A stretch of 64,000 nucleotides of DNA. Origin: Hyaloscypha bicolor E (Eukaryota; Ascomycota; Leotiomycetes; Helotiales; Hyaloscyphaceae). The DNA lies in contig NW_020194625.1 in NCBI RefSeq assembly GCF_002865645.1, positions 1 through 64,000 on the forward strand, written 5' to 3'. Positions within the stretch are counted from its first letter, which is position 1; each line of letters begins with the position of its first letter. Made by a program: the position numbers and the translations under genes. The notes under the pieces were generated by a model, which saw only the letters and a list, made by a program, of their open reading frames with translations, did not search any database and was not told the DNA's origin. Shown here one piece after another: positions 48,101-61,600 of this stretch.

Positions 48101-49900
48101 GTTAGTATATTTACTATTATAAATCTAATAGAAAATATAAATCTAATAGAAAATATAGATCTAATATTAAACTAGATATTAACTTAACCTTTAATAGTTT
48201 TATTAAATTCAATATTATTATTAGTTTATTATAAAGCTTGGAATTAGTTAGAACTAGTAATTAAATATCTAGAAACTCTAATATTAATTATAAAAGTCTA
48301 GATATTTTCTATTAAAAATTTAATAGATTTTAAGGCATGGTTTTTGCCTATTATCTAATATATATAAAAAAATTGAAAAAAAATTATTTATAAAAGTATT
48401 AGTTATAATTATTAGTAAAATAAAAGTAATAAAAGTAATTAAAAAGCTTTTAACTAAAATAAAATAGAAATCTAAATAATATATTTCATTTACTTATTTC
48501 TATTAGTAAAGCCTTAAAAGTATTATTTACTAGTTTGTTTTTATTACTTTTATTACTTTTCTTATTATTAGCTTTAATAATATACTATATATAAATATTA
48601 TTAAAGTATTTATTAAAATTACAAGTATTTCGAAATCTGAACTAATAGATATTTCTATTCCTAAATTAAGCTTTCTTAGTTTCTTATTTCACTAGTATAT
48701 ATTTCTATAAATAGTATTCGTATTTCTTATATATAAAACACGATTTCGAAATATAATTATTATAATTACAGGATTAGAAATAGTTATTACGGGTTCCGAA
48801 ATTGCGGCTGGGTTTATATTAATAATTTCCAGATAAATAATAGCTTATAGAGTTCTAAGAATAGTATTATTAATTAGTAAAAAAAATTTCGAGATTAGTT
48901 TATTATTTGCTTTTATATATAATAATAGATAATTAGAGCTTATTAATAAGCTAACTAAGATTTATAGGAGAGTCTAAAATTATATATTTATATATTCGGG
49001 AACTTTAGTAAAAAATAATAATCTTATTATAAAGAAATTTAATATTCTATAAATTAAATATAAGATTATATTATAATTAATATAGTTTATTAATTAGTAA
49101 TTAAATATTTTCAAATATTATTTTTTCCGGGAATTTAGCTATTATAAAAGCTAATATAGTAGTATTTTATTTATTTAAATTTCAATATTTGAATTCAGGG
49201 CCTTTAAAGAAACTATAAATATTAATATAAACCTTTTTATATATATAAAGAGAAAGCTAGTTACTATAAAAGTAGTTTTAAGCTAGTTTTTTTAGTATAA
49301 TAAAAAAAGCTCGTATTAGTACCTCTTATAAAAGCTTTATATATTAGTAAATATTAAAAAAAAAATAAGTTTGTAATTAAAATTACTATTAGATTTATTA
49401 TACTTTTATTTTTTAATATAGATTTTAATAACTTTCCTAATAAGTCTTATAATTAAAGGTAAAGAAGATAATTAAAGAATATTCGAATATAATTATAATA
49501 GTAGTAATAAGGCTAGTAAGAATATACTATTTACTTTTAAAGTTTTTATATTAGTATAGAAATATTAAAGATAATAAATTCTAGGTAATTATTTTTTATA
49601 AGAATAATAAAGCCTAATAAAATTAGTCTAGCTACTAATAGATTCTTATTTATCTAGATATATTATATATTTTTTTTAATAATAGAAAATAAAATAGTTA
49701 TAATAATAAAAATACTAGTATGTTATTATATATATATATATTATTATATTAAAAAATCTTATATAAATATAGTATTTCCGAGAGTTTAAGCTTATTAAAG
49801 TTTCTTTAATATATAAAGTTCTTGAAATTATATCTAAATAGTTCCTAAAAATTATTATTAATTATTTTATAGAAAATATATTAAAATAGCTTAGTAATTA
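45170..49900 (-). pseudogene. Copia Gag-Pol polyprotein remnant (copy C)
   Basis: On the minus strand the RNase H end lies at about 45,200-45,850, followed by reverse transcriptase, integrase and gag towards 49,900, collinear with copy B. Stops are denser than in copy B and several indels are visible. Boundaries are approximate. Confidence 0.7.
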
Positions 49901-50607
49901 AAAATTCGAATATCTCTTATATTATAATAATATTTAGATTAATTCTATATCTTTATTTTATTACTATTTCCTTAAAATTATTATTTTCTATAAATATAAA
50001 ATAATTAAATTAAACAAATCTAATAAAGGAATTATCTATTATAATAAGTTCTATTATTATATATTTTATAGGCTTATATCTAGTTTAAGATATAATAATT
50101 CGTAAAAAGAATAATTTCGTAAAAAAAAAGGTAGTTTATAAAATAAATAAGTAAAAGTTATTATATTTGAGCTAAAAATTTCATTTATAATAAGAAATAA
50201 AATATTAAAATTCCGGAAAAAAACTTAATAATTCTAAAGCTTAAGAGCCTTAGGTATTTAGGTAGTTATAAAAAGAGTAATTTCTTATAAGATAAGTAGT
50301 TTTATAGAATAATTAGATAATTAAATAACTAACTATTTAATAATTAGTAAGAAATAATATTTTTCCTTTTTATAAAACCGAATTATAAATAGAAATAACT
50401 ATTATTTCCTTCTTTTAATATAGCTTAGTTAGGCCTTAGTAAAATTAAGTACCTTTTTCTTTTTATAAAACCGAATTATAGGTAAAGGTAATTAATAGTT
50501 ATTTTCTTTTTAATATAAAATAATAGTTTTATTTTTAAAGAATTAAATCTTAAATAAATATAGCTTAATTCTTTTTACTATCTAATTTATATATATAAAC
50601 TAATTAG

Positions 50608-50889
50608 TATTAGTTTATTAGAAATATATAGTATTATTATATAATTATAAATACTATTTATATAAATTAGTAATATAATTATTATTTAGAAATAGAAATT
50701 ATAGTATTATAATATTAATATATAATTCCTAAATTTACTAAGCCTAATAGAAACTAGTTACTAGTCGAGTTACTTATATAATATAAGATTATATAATTAT
50801 TATTTATTATTTATATTCTATTACTTCTAGTTACTTTTATATTATATAATTATATTATATAACTATTAATAACTATAGTTATATTAATA
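50608..50889 (-). repeat. 5' LTR of Copia copy C
   Basis: The right LTR, 282 bp, pairs with 44,729-45,012. The inner neighbour ctaattag is the same as next to the 5' LTRs of copies A and B. Confidence 0.85.
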
Positions 50890-50968
50890 ATTATAAATAT
50901 AATATAATTCGACTTTTTTTATTACTAAAATAAATATATAATATAAATAAAGATTTATATTTTAAGTA
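50890..50968 (+). repeat. 96-bp tandem repeat, right part of the Copia C target
   Basis: 79 bp, nearly identical to 44,628-44,705. It starts exactly at the target duplication attat. Confidence 0.75.
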
Positions 50969-53900
50969 TTTTAGATTATATTATATTATAATAGCTTTTA
51001 TTTAAATATTAATAACCTTAATTTAATATATATTATTAATAAAAATAAATTAATTCTTAAAGTTTTATATTATTTTTTATACTTTACTTTAATTTTATAA
51101 TTATATTTCAAATTCGAGAATATAATTTCTTTATAATTTTAAACTTCTTTTTATAAATATATAATTAAAAAACTTATAATTTCTTTAAAAGAAATTTTTT
51201 TAAAGCTAATTTTCTTTTTTATATATTTAAGTTTATTTGCTTTTTCTTAAAGAAAAAGGCTTAAATATTAATAATATAATTCTTTATTTTACTAACTTTA
51301 TAATATACTTATAACTAGTTTATTTAGGGGAACTTTTATAATTTAATATTTTTTTATAATTATTTTTATTTTATTACTAAAGTTAATATTTTAATAAAAA
51401 TAAAAGCTAATTTAATACAAGCTCTTATCTTTTTAAAATAGTTTAAATTAATTAAAAAGTTAATATAATCTTATAATTAATACTTTAAAGCTATAGTTTT
51501 AATTACTTTAAATTAAGAAATTTGGTTTTTTTTATTATCTAAAATAATATTTATTAAGGTAATAATAATTATTTTAATTATAAATAAAATATATATAAAT
51601 TAATTTAGTAATATATTAAGTTATATAATAAATATTATTAAAGAAACTAATAACTTTATATAAAGATAATTAAAAGTTTATTAATTAATTCTTAGTAAAT
51701 AATATAGTTTAAAACTATTAATAAAGTGATTTATATAATAGAAAATTAGTAATATTAAATAATATAAATTCTAATATTAGAAAATATTTTTAACTTTAAT
51801 TTATTTATTAAATAAGATACTTAATTTAAAACCTAATATAAAATAATAACTTCTTAATTTTATTACTAAAAAACAAGCCAAATATTTAATTTTTATTAAT
51901 AAGCTTCTTTTATTTACTTTATATCTTAAATAAAGCCGTATTTCTAGCTTTTTAATTTTTTATTATAAGTAATATACTTTAGAAATTAGCAAATAATAAT
52001 CTATACTAATTAATAAAATAATAATATAAAGCTCGAATTATATTATTAGAATTAAATAAATCTTAAAAATTCTTTATTTTAAAGTAATAAATAATTAAAA
52101 TAATTAAAGCTAAGTTTATTAATTCTAATAAAATAATTACTAAATAAGTTTATATAATTATATTTTAAATAGGACTTATAATTAATACTAATTATAAAAA
52201 ATAAAATATATATTATATTTGAAATCTTTTAATATATTTTAAATAAATAATTTATTATTTGAAAATAAATACAAGAATTTTATTATAAATATATTTAAAG
52301 TATTAAATTCGAACTATTTATATTATATTATATAATATTAGCCTCTAATTCTTAATATAATTATTAAATATTTTTTAAAAATACTTAAATTTATAATAAG
52401 TTTTTAATAATAATATATATTAATAATAAAAAAGTATCTTTTATTAAAGAAAAATAAATTAAGAAAAAAGACTTTTAATTATATATATTTATATTATTAT
52501 AAAATCTTAATTAAGACCTATTTATATTTTATATTATATATTATATAAGAAAATATTTATAAGAATTATTAATAATATTGATTCTTTATCTAGCTAAAAT
52601 TTAAATTCAAGTTATAAACTTTTATTTATTTTAAGATCTTAAAATTATTTCTTTAAATTATTTTTATTTATTTTATTATAATTACCTTTATTAATTCTAT
52701 TTATTATAATAATCTCACTTTTTTTAAAAGGCAAATATTTCTAATTTAGTTTATATTTATTTATACTTATTTTATTTATAATACTAATTATTATATTAAT
52801 TCTACTAGTTAATAATAATAATAATAATCTTAAATATAATACTTATATTACTTTTTATCTTTTCTTTTAATATTACTATTATATTATTAGTACTAATAAG
52901 ACTATTATTAAAATTAAAGATATTATATATTTAATAAATAATTAAGCTATTAAAAATATTATTTCCTTTAAAAATAAAATTATTTTAATAATATAAATAA
53001 TTTCTAATATTAAAATACTTATAATATAATTCGCTATTCTTTTTATATATATTATATTTCTTTAATATTTTCTAACTTTTTTATAAAAACTACTATATTT
53101 GCTTTTATATTTGCCTTTTTCTTAGATTTTTTCTTTATTTTTACCTTAAATAAATCTAATAATTTATTTAATATTAATACTTTTATTAAAGATCCATAGT
53201 TTAAAATAAAAATTAATAATACAAGTATTATTATATCTAGTAATAATAGTAATATCTATAATTAAAACAAGTTTATTTCTATTATATTTACCTTTAATAA
53301 AAAAAGCTTAAGTTTAAAATATATAATAAATATATATTAATATTTAAAGTATTTAATATTATTATTAATACTTATTATAATATTAAATAGTATTTATAAA
53401 TGTTTTTATTTTTATATATTATATTTAATTATAAATTTACTAATCTAGTTATATAAATTAAAAATATTTAAAAATAATTAAATATTCTTTTTTATTATAA
53501 ACTTTATTATTTTAAAAATTAATATAAAAGTTAATTATAATAATTATAAATAAAGTAAATCAAAGCTTTATTTAATTATATAATCTTAATTATAAATATA
53601 CTTTTTCTAATACTTTTTAAAAGGCATTTCTTATAATATAATTCATTTATTATTATAAAGTTTATATTAGTAATTAAATTATATAATTTTTTTTATTTAG
53701 ATTTATTATTTAATAATACTTTATATATATATTAGTCTTATTCTTTTATATTTTTATATATAATAAAATATAATACTTTCTAATTATTACAAATTATTTA
53801 TTTATTTCTTAATTCTTTTACTAAATATATACTTTTTTTAAAATTAATAATTTTATTATAGATTTCTGTAATAATTAGTCTAAAATATTAAATAATAGTA

Positions 53901-56001
53901 ACTTTAATAATAAATAATTACTTGCTTTAGTTTATAATAATAATAGCCTTTTTTATAATATTTGAAATATAAATCTATTTATTCGAGAAATTAAAAAGAA
54001 TTTCAATACCTAAATAATTAATATTCTCGATATTTATAAAGGCTTTAATAATTATTTTTATAATCTAATTTAATATTAAAATAATATTAGATAATATATA
54101 AGATTTCTAATTTAAGCTATTAAATTAATTAGATATTATAGTATATTTACCTTATAATATTATTAATCTATTTAATTTTAATAGCTTTTTAATTTATATT
54201 TATATTTGTGAAATTAAATTTGATATAATAATATATAAGTTCTTATATTTAAAACCTAATATTTTAGCCTTTTATTTACTTTATTATTATATTTTAATAT
54301 AGTATATTAGTTTTAAACTTAATTATTCTTAAAATATTACGAGTTATTATTTATTCTTATTTAAAAAAATTAAAAAATAAAATAATATATAATAAAACTT
54401 TAGCTTAAAATAAAAAATATATATTTATATTAGTAATTTGTTTTATTTAATTTAATTTAATAATATTATTTTATCTTTAGATATAATAAATATATAGAAT
54501 AATATATAAATAAATATTAGATATTATAAACCTAATTTCTTATTTTAAATAAAGCTTGTATTAGAATTATATAAATTATATAAAATTATATTTTCTAATT
54601 AAATAAAAAGCCTTATATATTTAATTAAATACTAAGAAATATATAAGGAAATGCTTCTGGCTTTAAAAAAAGATATTAATTAATATTTTATTAGAATTAA
54701 CTTTTCGAAATTAGTTATATTTATAAGTATTACTTTAAAGCTTATTTATCTCAATTACTTATATATTGTTTTACTATTATATATCTTATACTAGGCTTAT
54801 TTTCTTATTTAGTTAGCTTATATTTATGTATTATTATTTAGCTTTATAAATACTTCTTTAACTAAAAGCCCAAATTGCTTTTTATTTTTATTACTTTTAT
54901 ATTATTTTATTTATTTTTAAAATTAAAATAATAATTAGAAATATAAATAATATAATTAAATAAAAGAATAATAATATTATAATTAGCTTTATTATTACTA
55001 TAGCTAAGTAATTTCTCTTATATCTTATCTTATATATTATATATATAAATGATAACTAGATCTTTTTTTATTATTTTATTTTTAAATATAATAATTTTAA
55101 TATTTATAATATATTAATTATAATAAATATAAATAATTAATTCCTTATAATATTTTTTTATAATTAGAAAACTAAATATATTATATTAGTTATCTTATTT
55201 AATTTATTAATATTAGTAAAAGTCGATTTAGTAATAAATAAATATATTATTTCTTTATTTATTTAAATATTTAATAATATATCTTCTAATAATTATATAT
55301 AATATATAATATTATTAAGGTAATATTTTATAATATATTCTTTATTTAAAGATTTCTTTTCTTAATATATAAATAAAGAAATAACTATTTTTCTTTATAT
55401 AAGCTTTTTTTAATCAAGTATCTAATTATAAATATATAATATATATAAAAAAAATCTATATTACTTTTAGTTTATATTACTAAAGTAATAAAATAATAAT
55501 TAGAAGAAATATTTTAATAATTTAAAAGCTTGAACTAAAAGGAAAATAAAGAAGCTTAATATTAATTTAATATATATATTAACTCATTACTTTATCTTAT
55601 TTCTCTTTTAATATTTTGCCTAATTCTAATAATCTTTTATATATGAATTCAATAAATAATAAAAATATTTTAAAGAAAAAACTATAACTAATAGTTAGAT
55701 AATATATATTAGATTAAGTTTATAAAAAATATAAAAGTTAGAAAATATAATATTAGAGAAAATTAATTAATATATATTATTAAATAAAAGAATTTATAGA
55801 TAGTTATTAAAATATTAAAATATATATAATATTAATATTTATATATTATTTAAATTCATTAAATAAAGTATATAAATATATTTATAAAAACAACTTAATA
55901 TAACTTTATTATTATTAAGCCCAGAAATTAATATATAAATTCACTTTCTAATATATTTATAGTATTAAACTTTTTCCTATAATAATATTACGAATTTTAT
56001 A
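50969..56001. other. Extremely AT-rich block, no gene recognised
   Basis: It has the same character as 39,601-44,609, with which it was once joined. I see no LTRs, inverted repeats or protein motifs. It ends at the TA target of the Fot/pogo element. Confidence 0.5.
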
Positions 56002-56069
56002 CTCGTTTAGCCAGGCTTATTTAATTCTCGCTTAATATATTTACTAGATAAAAGAAGGCAATATATAAA
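56002..56069 (+). repeat. Left terminal inverted repeat of Fot/pogo element
   Basis: It begins ctcgtttagccaggctta and ends near gaaggcaata. It is complementary to 57,941-58,008 with mismatches that are mostly C/T or G/A. Confidence 0.8.
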
Positions 56070-56116
56070 AACTAGTAATATATAAATTTTTCTTTATTCT
56101 TTTATTATTAACTTTT

Positions 56117-57930
56117 TAATATACTAAAATACTATTTAAAGCAGAAGCTATTAAAAAGCGAATTACTAGAGCCTCTAAGGCTATAAATCGAGATTTTAAA
56201 CTTAAAGAAACAAAGGCTATAGCTTATTTTAGGGCCCTATATAATTAATTAATAGCCTAGTAAAAGAGTTATTTTATAAATAATTCTTGAAATAAATATA
56301 ATTAAAAAACTCTTAGTATTATAAGATAAGTCTTTAAGAAATTATCTCTTAATACTTTATATTTCCGGGCAAAGTTCTAATCTAGAAGTAATTTAAATAA
56401 GTATCTTTAGGCTAATTTATTATAATACTAGTAATATTAATTTCTTTATATCTTATAAATAAATAAAAGCTTAAATTACCTATAACTACAAATTCCTAAA
56501 GTAAATTCGAAAGAAACTAATATTTAAAAGTATTTAAATATATATATTATAGAAAATATTAAAAAATATTTTACTAATTTTAATAAATATAAAAAAAAAA
56601 ATTTTATATAAAGAATATATTTAATTTTAATAAAAGTAGCTTCCAAATTAAAGTAGTAATAGAAGATATTATATATATATTACTAGATTATAAAATAATA
56701 TATAATACTAATTCAAATAATTAAGAATTATTTATAATTATAGCTATAATTAATTATAGTAGAAAAAAGATTCCTATATATATTATTTTCAAGAAAATAT
56801 ACTATTTTTATAAATATTTCCTATAAATATTTAATAATAATATTAAATTTATATTTTTTTTTATTAGTTTTATAAATAATTACCTGAATTTATAATATCT
56901 CAAGTATTATATTAAGTACTATTCTTTTTTATAAATAGGTATCTATAGGATCTTAACTTTTAATAAATATAGTTCTTATTTATCTAATGAATTTTTATAT
57001 CTCTATTAGAAAAATCATATTTAATTTTCTAAATTATCTATATATATAACTTATTTTCTTTAATTACTTAATATTATTATCTTCTAATTTCTAAAATACT
57101 AGTTTTAAAAGAAGCTTTATTAAAAGATTTTTAATAGTATAAAAAAGTTTAATAAAATAGACTTCTTTGCGATTTTCTAGGAGTTTTAAGATAGGGTTTT
57201 CAAGAACTAGTATATTATAATCTCTTTTTTTAAGAAAACTAGATTAATATCTCTTAACTTATTTAGAGTTTTATAGAAAATAAAGAAGTATAAAGAGCTT
57301 TTAAAGTATCTGCGAACTCTAATTCCTTTTCTATAATACTTTTTACTAATTTTACCTTCTTTTTCTCCTGGTTTTACTATCCTACTATCTCGTACTCCTA
57401 TCTATAAAGACTAGGCAAATTGGCCTATATTATTAATACTATATATATAAAAACGAGGTATTAATTATATTAAAAATCGTATAATACAAATAATAGATAG
57501 TATACCTATTACTTCTTTAGTTTTATATATATAAGAAAAGGTAAAGGCAATATTAGAAAAGTTAATTTTATCTGGTATTCTTTCTCTAAAAAAAGGGTAT
57601 TAGATCTGGGCCTTATAAAGAAGAAACATTTAGCTAGAAAAGAAAAATCTAGTAAGATTATTCAGAAATATAAGGAAATTACTATAGAGTAAGAAAGAAA
57701 GAATATTAAGGCAAATAATAAGGATAAAGCTCGAGTAATTAATATAAGACATACTAGGCTAAATAAGCCTTAGAGAAATAAGTATAAAAAAATAATATAA
57801 AGATTTAAAGCTAATTACTAGGATATAATTAATTAGAAAATAAAGGCTACTAATTATAATTTATAGAAAAAATAGGGGTTATAATAGGCTAAAACTCTAT
57901 AGTTCTATATATATAGTAAAAAATTTATAT
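56117..57930 (+). pseudogene. Fot/pogo (DDE_1) transposase remnant, catalytic Asp codons mutated
   Basis: The N-terminal part reads AEAIKKRITRASKAINRDF in one frame. After a poly-A run near 56,590 the core continues one frame over. NIFNFNKSSFQI corresponds to the family's first catalytic motif. RILTFNKYSSYL corresponds to the second, and LLNIIIF to the third, where the family has PLD. Then follows FFAIF, a stop, EF, a stop, DRVFKNQY. The three catalytic Asp positions (codons at 56,629, 56,962 and 57,070) are all AAT (Asn), and the last two are separated by 35 residues, as in DD35D Fot elements. Gln/Trp positions are frequently stops. The gene is dead, by G-to-A changes typical of RIP plus at least one indel. 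Confidence 0.8.
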
Positions 57931-57940
57931 ATAGCTAGTT

Positions 57941-58008
57941 TTTATATATTATTCTTCCTTATCTAGTAAGTATACTAAGTAAGAACCAGGTAAGCCTAGC
58001 TAAACGGG
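57941..58008 (-). repeat. Right terminal inverted repeat of Fot/pogo element
   Basis: It ends ggtaagcctagctaaacggg before the TA target. It pairs with 56,002-56,069. Confidence 0.8.
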
Positions 58009-58330
58009 TATTTCCTATTAAGGTTTTTAGCTCATTCGAGTATAATAGAGATTATACTCAAAGTATTAACTAGTTAATAAAGTTACTAGAATATTAGTAT
58101 ATTAGCTTATTATAACTACTTTTTGAGTTTTATAAAGTATTATATCTGGATTACTCCTAGAATCCGGTATAAAAGGGCAGTATAATAGTATAGGCTCTAA
58201 TAAGCTTAATAAGTAATAATTAGATAATTATACTAATTTATTAATAATTAATAATTATTAATAATTAGTAATAATTATTATTCTAAGTAATAAGAAGACC
58301 GGTAAAATCTGCTTCTCTTATTTTCTATTC

Positions 58331-58358
58331 TAATTAATTAATTAATTAATTAATTAAT
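58331..58358. repeat. (ATTA)n simple repeat
   Basis: Seven uninterrupted tetranucleotide units. Confidence 0.9.
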
Positions 58359-61300
58359 CTTTATACTAGTTCTTTAAAAAATATAACTAATTTAAGATAT
58401 ATTAAAAAAGTAATAATTTAAGTTATTACTTTATTAATCTAATAGCTAGCTAACTACTTTACCTTAAATATAAAAATTAATTCCCTAATACCTAATCTAG
58501 TTACTTTACTAATAACTCAAGTAAACTAATTACTCTATAGTATTACTATAAGGCATTTACTAACCTTACTAATATTTATTATTCCTAATCTCATTTATTA
58601 GACTAGCTTTATATTCTTTTTCTAAATAGTAACCCGCTTTATATAAATAACTATAAGATTTATTACTAGAATTAGATTAGTATAAAAATTAATATAATTA
58701 AGAAAAATAACTTATATTTAAACTCCGTAATAAGAAGCGTCTCTATAGACTTTTATAAAGCATATAAAGCCAAAGCTTAAATATATATATCTTATTTACT
58801 TTTCTAAGCCAAAATCTCCTTTACTAATTAATAAAATAGTACTTTTAGAATTAATAAATTAGTACTTCTCTAATATTTTCTGATTTCTTAAAGGGCTTTA
58901 GCTATAAAACTAGTTAGTAAATATACTAATATTTTTACTAATTAACTAATTACTAGGTCTAAACCTATATTTTTTCTTCTTTTATATAATAGTAGTAATA
59001 TGGCCTTTTCTGCCAAGTGTTTTTCTTAAAGCCTTACTTATAAGAGCCTTTCTAGAAGTAATATACTTGCTATTAATTTACTTAGTTTATATTATAATTA
59101 AATAATTAACTAGAGATCGCGATTACTATATCTTAATTAATATAGTAATTAATATAAATTAAGAGATATACTATAGAAGAAGTTAATTAAGGAGTTAATT
59201 AAGGAATTAAAGTAGTATAGTTAAAGGAAAAATATTAGCTAAGATAAAGTAATAGGGAAAAGTAAGGTAATAGTTTAAAATTTTTTTCATATATCTTAAA
59301 AATAAATTATTTTATATTATAAAGTTAATTTTATTTTATCTTATCTCGCTTATCTTTTAATCTCTTCTTAATTACTTAACTATATTACTATATAACTTTA
59401 TATTATAACCTATAAGTTAGTATTCTAATATACTAATTAATTTACTAATCTTTATATAAATTATTCTTATAATATATTCTATAATAATAAACTATAATTA
59501 GTATATTAAATATATTAGTAATTATAAAATATTACTAATTATTATTAAATTATCCCCAGAACCTAAAATAAATCTATACTTATATTATATTAATCTTTAT
59601 ACTAATTATAATATTATAGGATAGTAGCTATATTAATATAGTATCTTAACTAGCCTTTTCTATTAAATCTATTTATACTATTACTTATAAAAGAAAAGTA
59701 CTAACGGATCTATCTTAAAACCTAAATATTATAAAAGTATATAAGTATAATAAAGCTCTTATAAAAGACCCTATTTATACTAAAATTAAAAAGGTAAAGG
59801 TAATAGATTAAGATATAATTATAATAGTAAAATATAAGGTAATAAGCTTAGTAATATATAAAAGTACTTTACTATTAAGATAGTAGGAAATAGTATAGGA
59901 ATTTATTATAAGTATTAAATTAAGGAAGTATTTTTAGAATATTCTTATACTAATCTTTATATTAATCTGGCTTTAGAGAATAATAAGGAAAGAATTAGAA
60001 AGCAATTAAATAATTACTTGGCTATAATAAGTATAGTGGCTTATATATAGCTTAAAATAATAGTAACCCGGTATAAGAAGATATTAAATATAATTCCGAG
60101 AATAATATATAATTTAAGGAAATATAAAAGACTAAGGAAAAGCTTAATTAAGAAAAAGAAATTAAGTGAGTTTTAGAGAATAAAATAAAAGAAAAGGTTA
60201 ATAGTATATAAAGAGCTTTAGCTAAGGTATATAACCTTTTTTTAAATTAGTATAAAGATTAGTATAAAACTAACTAAAATAGAAATACAAATATATTAAG
60301 TTTATAATATAATAGAAAACTTAGTAAAAGAAAAAGAGATCCTTATTTTATAAGATTAGATTATTATATAATAGATATGAATTTTACTTATCTTTATATT
60401 AATTACTAATTATTATATAGTAACTATATTATGCTTATTAGTCTTACTAAATTCTTTATATTAGGCAAAAAAGCTATTTAGAGAAACTTAGCTAGTTAAA
60501 TATAAGGAGATAATAAATAAGTTAATTTTCCTAGTTCTATTACTTAATAGCCAGAATCCGAAACTAAATTAAATACTACTAGCTTTTACTTCTTTACTAA
60601 ATCTCGAAAAGGCTATAAAGTAGTAATATTACTAGTATATACTAGAAAGAAACCAAAAAATAGCTTATATTAACGTGTTTTTCTATTTATCTCTAAGTTA
60701 TGAATTATAAAAGATATTATAGCTACTTAATAATATTTAAGAAACTTCTTTAGTAAAAGTAATAGTTAGCTAGATATTATATCTTTAAAATACTAGTAAT
60801 TATAAATTATAAAAAAAACAATTATAATTATACTAATTTTTATACTAATCTTATTACTTCTTACTAGTATTAATAAAAATACTCAAAATTCTATTTCTTT
60901 TCTAATACTTTAAGTATTTTACTATTTCTAAAGTCTTAGCTATTATTCGAGTTCTATTTTATAATACTATATAGCAAGTACCTAAAAAGATTTACTTTAT
61001 TTTAGTATTTATTACTAGAATTAAGAGAATATTAATTACTATAAATAAGAGCTTTAGCTAATACCTTTTTTATATATCTTAATATTATTATTAAAATATA
61101 AATAAGTCCCTAATATTATATAGCTTCTTCTAATAATAATTCTCGTATTTATCTTAACTTACTAGCTATATATATTTCCTTAATATCTAAGTAATCTTAT
61201 TAAAATCATTTAGTTCTTTCTCTACTAGCTATTTAATCTCCTTGACTAGTACTAAACTATTAGAGATAAATATCTAATCTCAATATTTCTCTCAAAGCTT

Positions 61301-61532
61301 TTTAACTTTAGTTAAAATAGGCTAAACCTATCTTTTCTCTTAATTAGCCCTAATATACTTCATATAATAATTCAAATAAAATATAAGAGTAGTAATATAA
61401 AAAGACATATTATTAGACTTATAATAATATATATTAAAGACTTTTTACATTTTCCGGATTCGAGTATAAAAGTCTTTATTATTTATATATATATTCTATT
61501 ATACTATAATTAGTATTATTAATTCAAGTAAT

Positions 61533-61600
61533 AAAAATTAATATAAAAATTAATATAAAGATTAGTATAAAGATTAGTATAAAAATTAATATAAAAATTA
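61533..61600 (+). repeat. 12-bp tandem array
   Basis: Nearly six units of aaaaattaatat or aaagattagtat occur head to tail. The two variants differ only by A/G at two sites, which RIP could generate. The same unit is dispersed singly across 58.3-63.5 kb. Confidence 0.8.

Larger units (their letters stand above)
44729..50889 (-). mobile_element. Complete Ty1/Copia LTR retrotransposon (copy C), heavily RIP-degraded
   Basis: The element is 6,161 bp with LTRs of 284 and 282 bp, flanked by attat duplications (44,724-44,728 and 50,890-50,894). It is the same family as copies A and B, and the minus strand aligns from LTR to LTR. It is more AT-rich and shorter than copy B, so it has been exposed to RIP longer or more often. 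The leader minisatellite of copies A and B is nearly absent. Confidence 0.88.
56002..58008 (+). mobile_element. Fot/pogo-type DNA transposon, RIP-inactivated
   Basis: The element is 2,007 bp between TA dinucleotides (56,000-56,001 and 58,009-58,010). Imperfect terminal inverted repeats of about 68 bp (56,002-56,069 and 57,941-58,008) share cgtttagc, aggctta and actagata blocks. The length and internal DDE_1-type transposase match the fungal Fot1 group (about 1.9-2.0 kb). No intact transposase remains. Confidence 0.85.
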
